From: Vanilla planifolia
Lineage: Eukaryota; Streptophyta; Magnoliopsida; Asparagales; Orchidaceae
Assembly: GCA_023846275.1 (NCBI GenBank)
Contig: CM043874.1
Location: forward strand, 31,283,630 to 31,347,629
DNA length: 64,000 bases
Direction of reading: 5' to 3'
The notes below the pieces were generated by a model that saw only the letters and a program-made list of their open reading frames with translations, had not been told where the DNA came from and did no database searches. Below, piece after piece: positions 12,141-24,140 of the stretch (the stretch's first letter is position 1; each line of letters opens with the position of its first letter). The translations under genes and the position numbers were made by a program.

Positions 12141-14213
12141 TAGAAAAAAACAAACATGCTAGTAACAAAAAAGGAAAAACAAGGTTCACATAAAAATGTT
12201 TAATTATAAAATAATCACAAAATTTGTATTTCCTTAGAAATGGACACTAAATAGGAAAGTCCATGAAATAAACGCATAAGGGTAATTTTTATATGATATA
12301 TTGGATCTCCAAAAAGGTGTACATCAAGATAAGTATTGGTCTTGTAAGTGCACCTTTCATATAAGAATAATGTGATGGATTGCTAAAAGAATAAATAATG
12401 AAATAACTAAATTATATATTAATCAAAGGAATATATGAAAATCAAATGCTCTTAAGGTGAACAAGAACTATATGATAAATGATTTGATTATAATGGAAAA
12501 AAGATGGTTTATAAAGGGTGGTAACCATTACATGGCATGATAGTTATTTATCTTTATTTATTACATTATGTGTATATCATGTTTATTGATTAAATGTGCT
12601 AAATACTTGTCCTAATGCATGCCCCAAATTTATAATGTGGTGCATGTATGGTTATGAAGTCCTGCTTCCTTAGTCTATGGTGGTGGCCAATCCTTTTTTT
12701 GGCTAACATTTTTATTATTATGGATACACAACATGTGACTCTAATAAAGCTACGCAATGGACTTAAAACTTAATTAAAGTTAGTGGAACTTATAAAAATA
12801 AGCTTTAAGATAATTTGAATAAATATAAATTGTTCTTTAGGTAGCAATAAAGTTAACTTCCATTTGGTTTTCTTTTGCTATAGTTAATGATAAAAGAGAT
12901 ACTAAATTTGTTTTTATTATTTTTTATCACAATGTAATATTATTGAAATACTTGGTATCCCATTATTTTCATTAAATCAATGATAGGGTGGCATTAAAGA
13001 AGAATTTTGATGATATTGATCTCTTAATAAGAAAATTAAAAATTAGGTAAAATATATGGTCAAGGTTTGACAGTAATAAGGTGCTATCAAAGAAAATAAT
13101 CTGATGCTATTAGATGACTATACAATAATCAATAAGTGAGGTATGATTGCCACAACATTCCTAGCAATTGTCATGCATCATTGGATTATGCTTTGTAATT
13201 AATCATGTAACTTATAATGTGCATCTATAGAATGTATTATCCTCAAAATATCTCATAACTTTATTTTTAAAAAATCTCACTATTAATAAAGTCCTCAAAG
13301 TCAATCTTCTATTTTCTTTTGCTTCAATGGCTAATATCACCCTCTAACACAAGAATTACCAAAGTAACTCTCTTGGCTTTTGGAAAAGAATGTCCTTGAC
13401 TATCATTTCTATCATTTTTTAGTAATCCTTTTTAATGTAGTTCCACAAAATAGAGATAGATGTATTTTATAGAACAACACAATGTTCTCATCCATTTGAG
13501 GCTCCATTGGTTGCCTTAATATAGAGATGTTGATTACCCCTTACGATAATTGGATGAATGCCACAAACATTTATATCAATTCTTTCAAATTATTTACCAG
13601 CTATTCTTCTCCCTTATCCTCATCTTCATCTCTTAGGTATTACCTCCACAATTTATCAAACCCCAACCATACTATTGAGGAAGCATCTAAGACTAATCTA
13701 GATTAGGAGGTACAATCAAATCTCTTTTTGATAAATATATCTATTTATGTTTTTTTATATAGAAAATTATAAACATAGCTTTGCAAATTGATTAATACAT
13801 ATGGCAACATGAGCAACCATATGATTAAGAAATGTTTTTATAATATATGAAAACTTATTTTAAAAAAACTACAAAGAAGAACCTATTATAATAGTATTAT
13901 TCTAGAAAGTTTCTTTCAACATTATACTTTTCAATTTATTACTTAGAGTTTTCCCTTTCATTATGTCATGACTAAGGTAAACCTAAAAAATTTGATATGA
14001 GCCAACTACCAACTCTATAAGTTGAAACTAAAATAATAAAGAGTTATAAAAAAAATATTCAATACATGCGTAAAAAAGCAGATGGGACAAAAACATGATA
14101 TAAATAATGCTAATCTCATGTAATAAATATGATCTTTCTTTTTTTTAATTACCTTCATTATTGGGAAATATTTTCACTTTTCATCGCATCCCTTATGTAA
14201 GTATTATTCCCAA
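12138..14213. other. AT-rich DNA, no feature recognised
   Basis: I read both strands and found no coherent domain, splice structure or LTR pair. Confidence 0.35.
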
Positions 14214-14356
14214 TTGCATAACCCATGTATTATCTCTTCATTTGATTTCTCCCATTTATAATTGTATAAGCCACGTACTATCTCTTCGATTGCTTTTTCT
14301 AGTTTCAATTATATAAACTGTGTACTATCTCTTCATGTGATTTCTCCCAGTTACAT
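14214..14356. repeat. Three-copy tandem repeat, ~47-bp unit
   Basis: Units begin at 14214, 14262 and 14309. Each holds a TTGTATAA-like start, an ACTATCTCTTC core (first copy TTATCTCTTC) and a TTTCTCCCA-like end. Copies differ by several substitutions, so the array is old. No coding role is apparent. Confidence 0.8.
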
Positions 14357-15127
14357 ATCTTTTTATATCACATCAGCTATTATCATAACATTGACTTTTT
14401 TAGTAAAAATACTTTTACATCACAATTAGAATTCTCTCATTATAAGATTTTTTTAGGTTGTCTAGCAATGTATGATAATCTCAAACACAGGGTGTGTGAG
14501 CAAAAAGAAAACCTAATTCATCCATTTTGTTGTTATATTTCACTTTCTCATTCAATGCAACGTTTTCATTTACAATTTAGCCAAATTTCATCATGTTTTC
14601 TTACTACTAATTAAATTTAATGATAACATTCAATATACAAATAACAATCTCTTATATAAATTATAAAAACATGTTTAATAGTCATAATAATATTACACTA
14701 ATCATCATAGCTTAAAATCATATTTATGAAGAAAAATAGATATATTTTATTTTAAGAAATATATGATTATCATCACATCAAAATAATACTAAAACATTAC
14801 AAATTTAATAAGATATTAAGATAGTTTTACCTCTCTTAAATGATAGCTAAAAGATTTTTTTGCTTTTCTTCTTTTATCTTATAGTAACTTCAAGTTCAAC
14901 CTAATGCTTCCTCTTCTTTTCTTTGATCCCTTCTTCATTCTTCTTCTTCTTTCTCATCTTTGTTGAAGTCTCTTTTGTAATCGCTTCCTTTCATCAACAT
15001 CGCATTCTTCTTTATAAGTTCAATTCATCTATATGCCTTTCCACTCCTTCTCTTATACATATAACTCCTCTATAGTCATTCCATTTCAAGGGGCTCCAAG
15101 AGAGTGATGCCACATTATCACCATTAT
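14357..15127. other. AT-rich DNA, no feature recognised
   Basis: Contains a pyrimidine-rich TTCTTCTTCTTT stretch near 14930-14960. No gene or transposon domain is visible. Confidence 0.35.
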
Positions 15128-15177
15128 TAGTAGTAGTAGTAGTAGTAATAGTAGTAGTAGTAGTAGTAGTAGTAGTA
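15128..15177. repeat. (TAG)n microsatellite, ~50 bp
   Basis: About 16 TAG triplets with one TAA interruption at the centre. A minus-strand open frame crossing it encodes only a Thr run and is a repeat artefact. Confidence 0.95.
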
Positions 15178-16834
15178 AAAAGTAATATCATTAAAGTCAT
15201 GGTCATTACCCATTTGTTTTCTAGTTCTAGCTACTCTATTCCATTCAATTATTCTAATTAGTTCTAGTCAATTCTAAGTAATTTTGGCAACTTCTATTTT
15301 GATCAATTGTGACCAATGTTTTACGAACATACCTATTTATTACTATTACTAATTAGTTTTGGTTAGCTTTGGTTGCTTGCAATTGATTTATGAAATATCC
15401 CAAAGGTATACAATAACCAATTCCTTGTTTAGTTTTGGTATTTAAATTATTCAACATATTATTTAGTAAAATTACAAATATTTTAATGTAATTTAATTCC
15501 AATATGGATGAAAAACATTTATAACTTTCTTAGATATAAGCAAATATATTTAATTTAAAATTTAATTTTATTTAGCTAACTACTTTATTCAAAAGTTTTC
15601 AACAAGTTTTTATTTAACCAAGGTAAGGAGCTACTCTTAAAGGTGGGAGGAAAAATATCAAATATAGATGGGCAATTTCAACAGAATCTAACGAAATTGA
15701 TTTTGTGATAATAGAATATAGCTTAGTCAAAAAAAGATGTCAAAACTTAATAAGAAAATTCATAACATCTTAATGAAAAAATTGATAGGAATGTAAACTT
15801 ATTTAAAATATTAATTATATAAGGACAACTATAAATTTGGTATGAAAATATCGAGCTCGTGGAGTAGCTTATTTTGAAATTAACACTATGAATTTTAGAA
15901 GTTGCTTAGAAGGAAAAATATAAAAAATACAAATTATTATAAGGCTTTAATTAAAACCATTATTATTTTTACTCTTATACCTTTATAATTTTGGTTGCTT
16001 CTATTTGGTTCAAACCTCTTCCATTTATAGTCACATTTACTTGGATCATTTAGGGTTGGATTTGACAAGTTATGCTCACTTCTAATTCAAACATGTTAGT
16101 TTTAGCTAGTTCTAACTTTTGTTAGTTCTTGGTAGTTCTCACAAATATGTTTAGTTTTGGCCGCTTCTCTTTCTACTTTATCTAATCATTAAAATAAAAT
16201 TTCCTTAAGTCTTTATTATTTTAATATTTATTAATTATTAATAAAGATTATTCAAAAAAGAGTATGCATTTTCTTTATAAAACTTTATTGGTAGCTACAT
16301 TTAAAACAGATATATAAGTGCCAATAATTTAATAATTTGGTCATCACAACTTAGCTATTTTTTGTCTTATTAATTTCAACTTTAGAAACATCTCTACTTT
16401 ATTTTGTTAATAATAATAAATTATTGTGACAATTAAGTTTTGATTTGTATGCTTTCTAATAGAAATAAATCGTATGATATTTGATTTTTAAGAAATTAAA
16501 ATAGAACAATATAATGTGATTTATGTGTATAAACCAATTTTGTTATAAAAAAATGAGAGTTATTATCCTAAATTTGCAATTCCTACATTAAAAGAGTATT
16601 AACAAGCTAAATAAAAATGTTAAAATGTTGTATAAAGTTGTTTACATACTACCATGAATTGAAATATTTGATGGATTATTTGTGCATGACAATATTTTGG
16701 TTGCAACTTCAAGTTATTTAAACTACTCTAAATCACTAATCACTTAGTGGTCTATTAACAGATCCTCTTAACTATTATCATTGTCATAATAAATTGTCAT
16801 TGACAAAATTTGTTTTAAAACTATTTTAAAGTAT
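15178..16834. other. AT-rich DNA with loose TTAGTTCTAGCT-like repetition
   Basis: Segments 15220-15400 and 16020-16170 share short degenerate words such as TAGTTCTAG and TTTTGGTTAG, which suggests a decayed simple repeat. No gene is visible. Confidence 0.3.
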
Positions 16835-18788
16835 TGTTATGTTATTAACTTCTAGCCATGGTACCTTATTTGATGATAACAAATTTTAAATATTTTTAAT
16901 AAATTTGTTTGATTAAATTTTTAAATTTTAGATAATTAATACTTAAGTTTATGAGAAAACTTAGAAAAATAGAGGAGCAAAGGTCAAATCTCATGAAGAT
17001 CATCTTGATTGGAGTGACAAACTATCAAAAGATATATTTTGAATTTAATTTTAGTAATTTTTTTATTTTGATTAAAATATTAAGTTTGATTAAAATCTTT
17101 TTTATAATACACAAATTAAATTTTATTAAAATTAATAATCTTAAAAAAATATTTAGATTTTTAATATCTTCAATCATCATACCATGATCACCTTTAGAAA
17201 CATTTTATCCTGATCATATCTTCAAAAATCTTTCTTTATTAACCTATCACAAAAAGTACAATATGATAATATTAATTAATTTTAAAAAAATTAATATCAT
17301 TAATAATAAAAAATTAAAAATCTAAATCTACTTACCTTACTACTACTACTTATAACTAAAGCATGCATCTTGGTCAGGCAACTGAACCAAGTTCACTATA
17401 GTTATCGAGTATGGACAAGCCTCTCATACCCAAATGTCTCATCTCTATCAGATTGATTCGTAACTCCTAAATCTAAAAAGTCAATTATAATCTAATATTG
17501 GTAACATGAATATTCAACTCCTAATTGAAACAGAGTGCAGCCAATCCCAAATAATAGCGTGATAGTGAATCGGATGAGAGGACTTACAAGGAAATGTAGT
17601 TCCTTCATTTCAATAATGTACTAAAACCAGTTTTATTTTCGTGTGGGTGACTTCCAAATTGTGGTAGTGATCTTCGCCATCTAATTGCATTATTTATTGA
17701 TTGAATGATTGCCATCTCAATTGCATTTCTAAAATGACTAATTTGATCCATCATTTGATCACATAACTTCATAATCACATGGATCACATTTACTTGCAGG
17801 TAAGATGTAAATCTGGTCATCAAACCATAATTTAGATTTAATGATCTAAATCAAATCCCATTTCTTAAATAGTACCAGTTAAATTTCAGTTATCTGATCA
17901 CACAGTTTTCATGATTGAATGGTCTAGTTCACCTTCAATCATGTGGATCCTACGTAACAATTCTTTTAGTAGTTAGAATTTTTTATTTAACAATAATTTT
18001 ATAATTAAAATATATTTTGACAAAAGTAATAATAGTTATTTAATGTGTTTGGTAATTACTTCTACTCATTAAAAAATCTATAAATAAAATATTTTTTAAA
18101 AAAACATTGATTAATTAATTTTTTTATAAACTCTTGATCAAATTGGAAGAAACGTTTTGAGTCCTAATTGCAAGCAGCCAATGTTCATCACTGCAATTGT
18201 TCACTTTGTCCTTAAGTCATCAAACTCTTGATTTCTCCTTTTTTTTTTCTCAAATCAACTAAGTTCTCGATTTTCTTTATTCTTAATTGATTTAATTAAA
18301 ATACTTGTGTTTCTTTAAGTATTTCATCAAGCATAGAATTTTTGTTTGTATTAATTTTGATTTTGTATTACCAAATACTATTATTTTGCTACCAAGTTTA
18401 TTTTATTGTAAGCTCATAGTATTATGTCTCTTTTGTTTCAATCTTGTGGGGGTTTAACTTACCTATTGTTTTGGAAAAATGATTGTATTAAATGTTTTAT
18501 TTTTATCTAATTTTAATTGGTAGTGGACATATATTTGATATTAAGCCAAATCATCTTAAAATAATTTGTGTAATTTTTAATCTAAGTTGGTTTCATATTT
18601 TGTAATTTTTATAAAAATTTAATTACAAAAAATAAATTAACTTATTTTAAAATAAAATTAAAATATGCACTAAATCTCTTATAAGTCTTTCTTAAAGCTT
18701 TTTGAAATAATTAATTTAAAATATTTTTATGAGAAATTAAAATTTTTATTCTTAATAATTCACCCTCCTCTCGTTGAAAAAAACTTTA
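16835..18788 (+). repeat. 5' LTR of the copia element
   Basis: The start is placed at TGTTATGTT, homologous to 20548 in the 3' LTR. The end follows AATTCACCCTCCTC at 18768-18771, just before the primer-binding site. It contains an uninterrupted version of the site into which the gypsy LTR inserted in the other LTR, near 17105-17125. Confidence 0.8.
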
Positions 18789-18789
18789 A

Positions 18790-18802
18790 TGGTATCAATG
18801 CA
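18790..18802 (+). promoter_or_regulatory. Primer-binding site of the copia element
   Basis: TGGTATCAATGCA compares with the plant consensus TGGTATCAGAGCA, complementary to initiator tRNA-Met. It sits just inside the 5' LTR and fixes the plus orientation. Confidence 0.8.
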
Positions 18803-18839
18803 AAGTCCATTTTGAGTGAGAAGAAATTCTAAAAGAGAT

Positions 18840-19830
18840 TACGGCTTAAATTGATGCTTCAATGAGTTTGGGTGAACGTTCATCTTCTAGTAGACCATCA
18901 CTCTTCTATGCTTATTAGTATTTTTATTAAAAGACTATGATGGCTAGTTATTTAAAATGAATTAATAAAGAATTGTGGTAATTAATGTAAACTCTTTTTG
19001 ACTTTTTCATGAACAAAGACTTGTTGCTACTTAAACAATTTAGCAAAATGAATGAAAAAAAATACATAATTTATAATTAAATGATAGAGCTACAAATATT
19101 TTATATTGTGTTTTAAATACTTTTGAATTTAATAAAATTATGAATTTAAAAATAACTTATGAAATTTGGTATAAGTTAATGATAACCCATAAATGATCGA
19201 TTGAGAAGAATGAACCAAGGAAGGGCAAGCAAAAAAAGAAGAAGGCAATAAAAATAAATTAGAGTGACCCAAAGAAAACTATCACAAGTGAAGACAAAAA
19301 AAATTAATGAAGGACTCTTTTACATAATGGCTAGAGAAAAAGAAGAAGTAGAGAGTAAATTTTCAAGTGATAAAGAGGAAAATTACTATAATAAAAAAAA
19401 ATTTCAATAATTATTTCATGTTTGTAATAAATATAAAAGTTTATGCAAAAGTTATAAAATATTTAAAAGAGAAATATTATGAATATGTAATTTTTCTTGA
19501 TAAATTAAAAAATAATTTTATCACTTATTTAGACAATATAAAACTGCCAATGATGATTTAAAATAAAAAGTTAATGAACATACATCCTTAATTAAGAAAT
19601 TTAAAGATTTAAATCCTTGTACTCTATTTATTCATTTCAAAAAATAAAACCAAATAGTAAAGAAATTTATATTAGAAATGCTAGAATATCTCATATGCAT
19701 AAGCATTTTGACATTATACATGATTATAAACACAAGCTTATATGTCAAAATTGCATACAACTTGATCATACTTCACATGCTTGTAGGGTTAAAGCTAGCA
19801 TCCATTCCAAATTTTCTACTTTTGTATAGA
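18840..19830 (+). pseudogene. Copia gag (UBN2-type) remnant
   Basis: Plus-strand translation gives RPSLFYAY at 18892, then KTMMASYLK and INKELW to 18978, matching the start of copia gag (family: PPLFDG.NY.YWK.RM..YL....LW). Then LNDRATNILYCVLN, FEFNKIM and TYEIWYKLMITHK follow at 19078-19194 (family: AK.LI...L...EF..V....TA.EIW..L...YEG). An open frame at 19617-19829 contains CQNCIQLDHTSHAC, a possible decayed CCHC zinc knuckle. Stops interrupt the frame, some exactly where Trp is expected. Confidence 0.8.
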
Positions 19831-20275
19831 TAATAAAGGGAAATAGTAGCTTAATTACAAATAAATGTGTTGGATCCAAAATAGTTTTGGCTCTCAAATA
19901 TAATAATTAAAATATAATGTGCATGTAATCTTTAATGAATTAATTTCAATAAAACAAAATAATGTATATATAGATGATAAATAAATAGGATTTGAGAAAT
20001 TAAATTTAAAATATTTAAATGAAATACATAAGAAAAAAATTAAAATTTATTTATGATCATTTTAAAGAACAAATTGTAAGTAAAATTAAAATTTATGTTC
20101 AAACTTGATGTTATCATAACCATTAAAAGTTTATAGAAATAAATTAACATTAATAAAAATATGTATTAAATATTGTATTTTGGGTAATAGTTATGAAAAA
20201 GAAATTAAATTAATTTGAAATGAATTATTTGAATTGAACCCCTAGACCATCAAATAAAAGTGTTGTTGAAATATA

Positions 20276-20365
20276 ATGGACTTAATTAATATTTTCACAA
20301 AACAATTAGTTTGTGAAATATTTACAAAATTTAAAATTGTGTTTAAGGCAATTAAATCCCTTTGA
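20276..20365 (+). pseudogene. C-terminal tail of copia RNase H
   Basis: A 29-codon frame reads MDLINIFTKQLVCEIF and continues to a stop. It matches the extreme C-terminus of copia polyproteins (family: LADIFTKPL...F). It lies directly downstream of gag-like sequence, so a deletion removed the whole enzyme block between them. Confidence 0.75.
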
Positions 20366-20823
20366 GAGATAATAAGAAGGAAGAGAGAGAATAGAAATTG
20401 AAAAACTAAGCATAAATTAAGAGAGATGATGAATCTAGTCATATCATACATGTAAAGAGAACTTATCTTTAGTTATTTTATATATTCTTTTTATAAATAA
20501 TTTATATTTTTATCAATTAAAGATTTGTATCATCAAAAAGAATACATTATTATGTTTTAGACCACTAGCTATGATGTTTTGTTTGATTATGACAAACCAC
20601 AAGTATTTTTACTAAATTTTTATGAGTTAATTTTTAGATTTTTAAATATCTGATATCTATGTTCATGAAAGAACTTAAAAAAGAAGAGAAGTAAAATTCA
20701 AATTTCATGAAAATCATCTTAGTTAGAATAACAAAGTACTCATATATATTTTAAATTTAATTTTAGGTTATTTAATTTTATTTTGATTAGAATATTAAGC
20801 TTAATTAAAAGTTTTCTTATAGA

Positions 20824-20828
20824 ATGCC
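20824..20828. repeat. Target-site duplication, left copy (ATGCC)
   Basis: An identical 5-mer occurs at 23791-23795. The 5' LTR of the host copia element shows the corresponding site without an insertion. Confidence 0.88.
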
Positions 20829-22709
20829 TGTTATACCCGGTAAAATATTATATGTTTAATCTTCAATAATTCAATTGTGGCTTGGATGATTTTAGATCGA
20901 CAGTAGGATGAGCCAGGAGCTCAATTGGAGGCTATTAGAATTTCTGAAATTTTCTGGGGATTTTTCGGAGCACCGAGATTTTTTTTTAAAACCGAAATTT
21001 GGTTTTTTTTTTTTTTTTACGCGCGTGAACCGGACCAGAGTGGTTCAGCGAAGGCGGGGCGGTTCGTCGAGGTGCGTTTGCGCATGCGTTTAGATAAGCC
21101 GCAGATAAGCGGATCGAACGGGCGAGATCAGCGGTGGAGATTAACCGGCTGATCGGGTGTTAAGCGGCGTTTTTGCAAGGTCAACCGGCGCTTAATGGGT
21201 CTTAACGGGTTATTACTGGTTTAAGCCGGGTATTTAACATAAACTGTTCGACTGTTAGGGTTTCGAACGGCGGCTAGAGGCAAGGTGTTCGCGGCGAACG
21301 GCGGTACTTTCCGGCAGCCTTCCAAGGGGCTTTTGGTAACCGGAGGTTCGCGGGACAGAGGCGAGCATTTTGGTACCGGTTTCGTTCGGGGAGGAGCTGC
21401 GGTTGATCGCGTGCGAGCTTCATCGTCGCCGGCGAGCAAGGTAGGAAAGTCAGATTTCAATTAGTTATTTAGTATAAATTAAAAGCATGGAATATTTTGC
21501 TTAATGAACACAAGCATGTGGATGAAAAATCGGACTTAGTTGAATGCTAATCTGCGTCTTTTACAAATTTTGGATTTTCTGGAAAATTGCCCATTTCGCC
21601 GAAAAATTTAGTTAATGCTTAGGAACATGTTAGGGATTTGTATTATCAGTGTTGCCATTGAATTAGCTAATTAATTGTTGGATTAATCTTAAATCTCACA
21701 ATACGGCAATGGCGTACGGGCGAACTCCTTCGGCACAAATTTTGAATGAACCTTAGAAATTAGTGGCATTATTGAAACATTAGGATAGTACGAACATCGG
21801 ATTTTGTTTCTCCTTGTTCGCGTTCGCCGGAAATCGACGGAAGGATTGGATTGGTCGGCGATTGCGTCGGTTAGGGTTCGCAGGCGTCGGACCGAGGAAG
21901 GAGAAGGGTTTAGATTAATTACGAATTTATTTAAGTAATTAATAGTATTTATATAATATTTATTAGTAATTATATTTATTTAAGCATCGACCGATTAACG
22001 GATTATTAAGGAATTTGGTTCGGCGGTGTCTCGGTTCAGCGCGAGGTTTCCGAACCGGCAGCGAAAACCGGTTCAGCGGGATTCGGCGCGGACGAACGGC
22101 GCGGAGGAAAATTTAATTCGGAAATTAATTCGAATTTTCGGAAAAAGGATATATGTGGAATTTAAATTTTATTCGGAAATTTATTCCGAATTTCGGAAAA
22201 TGGATAAAGGGCGAAAATTGATTTTTTTGAATTTAAAAATTTCCTGAAGTGAGAAAAAGGTGATTTTTAGAAATCACGTAGCCAAGTTGAAATTGACTGT
22301 TGGAAATTACCCATAAATTCAGTGCAGCTGGATTAGTTGGAAGGAAGTGTGACACTTGGGTGCTACCAGAATAGTCATAATTTTGGTACAGTTTGTGTTG
22401 CTTGGATGGCAATGACATGGATTGAGTCAGTTTACTCAGTGTTGGCATATTTCATGGATTGGCATATTGGACCGGAATACTATAGGCCCTATATGATGTT
22501 TTAGGATAGTTGTGGTAGGTAACTGTGCGGTACAGACTTAGCTTCCACAGTATACATGTGGACTGGTATGCGCCTTGTTGTATCTGGACACATGTTGTCG
22601 AATCTTGGAGTTAGAGCTTGGCAATGACTGTAGGGGCGTGGCTTCTATGGAAATTGTTGGGAGAGGACTTCTTGGGACGGTGGCTGAGTCGATCTCTTCT
22701 GGTCCATGA

Positions 22710-22818
22710 GTGTAGGCCTGCGCGCCTGAGAGTGGCAGTGGCAGGGGTGACTCGTCGTGGCTAGCCAAGTGTGTAGGCCTGCGTGCCTGAGGGTGGCAGG
22801 GGTGTCTCACGTTGGCTA
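22710..22818. repeat. Two-copy ~61-bp tandem repeat inside the solo LTR
   Basis: Copies start with GTGTAGGCCTGCG at 22710 and 22771, continue GTGCCTGAG-like and GGCAGGGGTG, and each ends at TGGCTAG. Local duplication within LTRs is common. Confidence 0.8.
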
Positions 22819-23746
22819 GAGATCTATGTGACTGGTTCTGTCTATAGTCTCCAGAAGATTGATTGACGAGAGACGCTGTGGTGTCGGGTGCTAGGCGTTG
22901 TGATGCGTGCGCAGAGATGGGCGTGTCCCGCTGGCATGCTGCCTGGGAGCACAGAGGAGAGCTACTCTGGTGTGACTGGGGGTGACTGTGGTTGGTCAAA
23001 GTCTGGGACTGAGAGTGCCTTTCCACCCTACATTGTTATGTTGTATTTCTATACTCTTGCTATTATCCTTCTCTTGCATGAGAGTTTTTTTTACTAGCTG
23101 TCTTTCCTACTGGGCGTAGCTCATTCCTTTATTATCTATATTTTTCCAGTGGCTCGGCAAACTTGACGCCACCCAGCTTTAGGTGGGATCGTGATCAGTA
23201 GACTAGTGGAGGAGATCTGATCTGTGATTTTCTGAGACATTCTGGTTAGTTGATTGTTGCTGTTGGTTGTATTCAGTGAGACTGTTATTCTTATGTCTTG
23301 TATTATGTGAGGGTGATTCTGACTCATGTACTCGGATGGATGATGTGGTATTTGATGGACTGTGATTTTTCATATGAGTTACATTTTTATACACTGTCTT
23401 ATTTTCTATCTTGACGGTATGGTGTGTGGAGCGCCATTTCATATCGGTGGATGTTATATATTTTTTGTTGATGGTGAGGTCATTACATGACTATGGAACT
23501 TAACCTTGGGGGTTCAGACTTCTATTAGATCGGTTCTCCTACCGATATGGGTTAGGAGTATTGGGTCTAGTAGGAGTAACATTGCGCGAGTTCATCAGTT
23601 AATTCAGGAGTCATGAACCTGATTTGACGGTGTGCCCGGGAGATGGGATCCACATAGTTAAGGAAAGTATGTGTGTAATGATGTGTTATATCCTATGTTT
23701 TTCGTAGGCTACTCAGGTTGGTATGGGACGATCTGAGCTGTCTATA

Positions 23747-23750
<4 letters not shown>

Positions 23751-23777
<27 letters not shown>
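23751..23777. repeat. Poly-A tract, ~27 bp
   Basis: A homopolymer run 13 bp before the solo LTR end. Length in the assembly may be unreliable. Confidence 0.95.
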
Positions 23778-23790
23778 CTGGGGTGTAACT

Positions 23791-23795
23791 ATGCC
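23791..23795. repeat. Target-site duplication, right copy (ATGCC)
   Basis: Partner of 20824-20828, directly after the solo LTR terminus GGGGTGTAACT. Confidence 0.88.
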
Positions 23796-24140
23796 TATAT
23801 TAAATTTTATTAAAATTAATTACCTTAGAAAAATATTTAAATTTTTAATATCTTTGATCATCTCATCTTGACCATCTTAAGAGGCATTCTAACTTGATGA
23901 AATCTTTAAAATATTTCTCATTAACTTCTAGGAAAAAGAATATTATAATAAAAATAATTAATTAATAAAAAATAATATATTAATTAATAACAAATACATA
24001 AAAAATAAATAAAAACCTAAATCTACTTATTTTATTGCCACCCCTTAGAACTAAAGAGTGCATTTCAGATCAGGAAACTAAACCTGATTCAATGTGTTTA
24101 TCAAGGAAAAACTTATCAGTACCCATATGTCTTATGTCTG

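Larger units (their letters stand above)
20829..23790 (+). mobile_element. Gypsy (Tekay/Del-like) solo LTR, 2,962 bp, with TSD ATGCC
   Basis: It begins TGTTATACCCGG and ends GGGGTGTAACT, imperfect inverted termini of the kind seen in long plant gypsy LTRs. It is flanked by ATGCC at 20824-20828 and again at 23791-23795, a 5-bp target-site duplication. The last base departs from the usual CA end. No internal gypsy sequence or second LTR is present, so this is a solo LTR, the product of LTR-LTR recombination. Its first 1.3 kb is GC- and CpG-rich, in sharp contrast with the flanks. A run of about 27 A lies near the right end. Open frames inside it, including a 162-codon minus-strand frame, look like chance frames. 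Confidence 0.9.

Noticed and set aside
14214-14356. CRISPR-like or regulatory direct repeat array
   Set aside because: Units abut without spacers and the genome is eukaryotic. It is an ordinary minisatellite.
15012-15206. Thr-rich 64-codon minus-strand frame
   Set aside because: It is created by the (TAG)n microsatellite.
22538-23026. 162-codon minus-strand open frame, plus several 60-80 codon frames in 20.9-23.4 kb
   Set aside because: They lie inside the GC-rich gypsy solo LTR, where stop codons are rarer by composition. They have low-complexity Ser/His/Gln/Pro content and no family resemblance.
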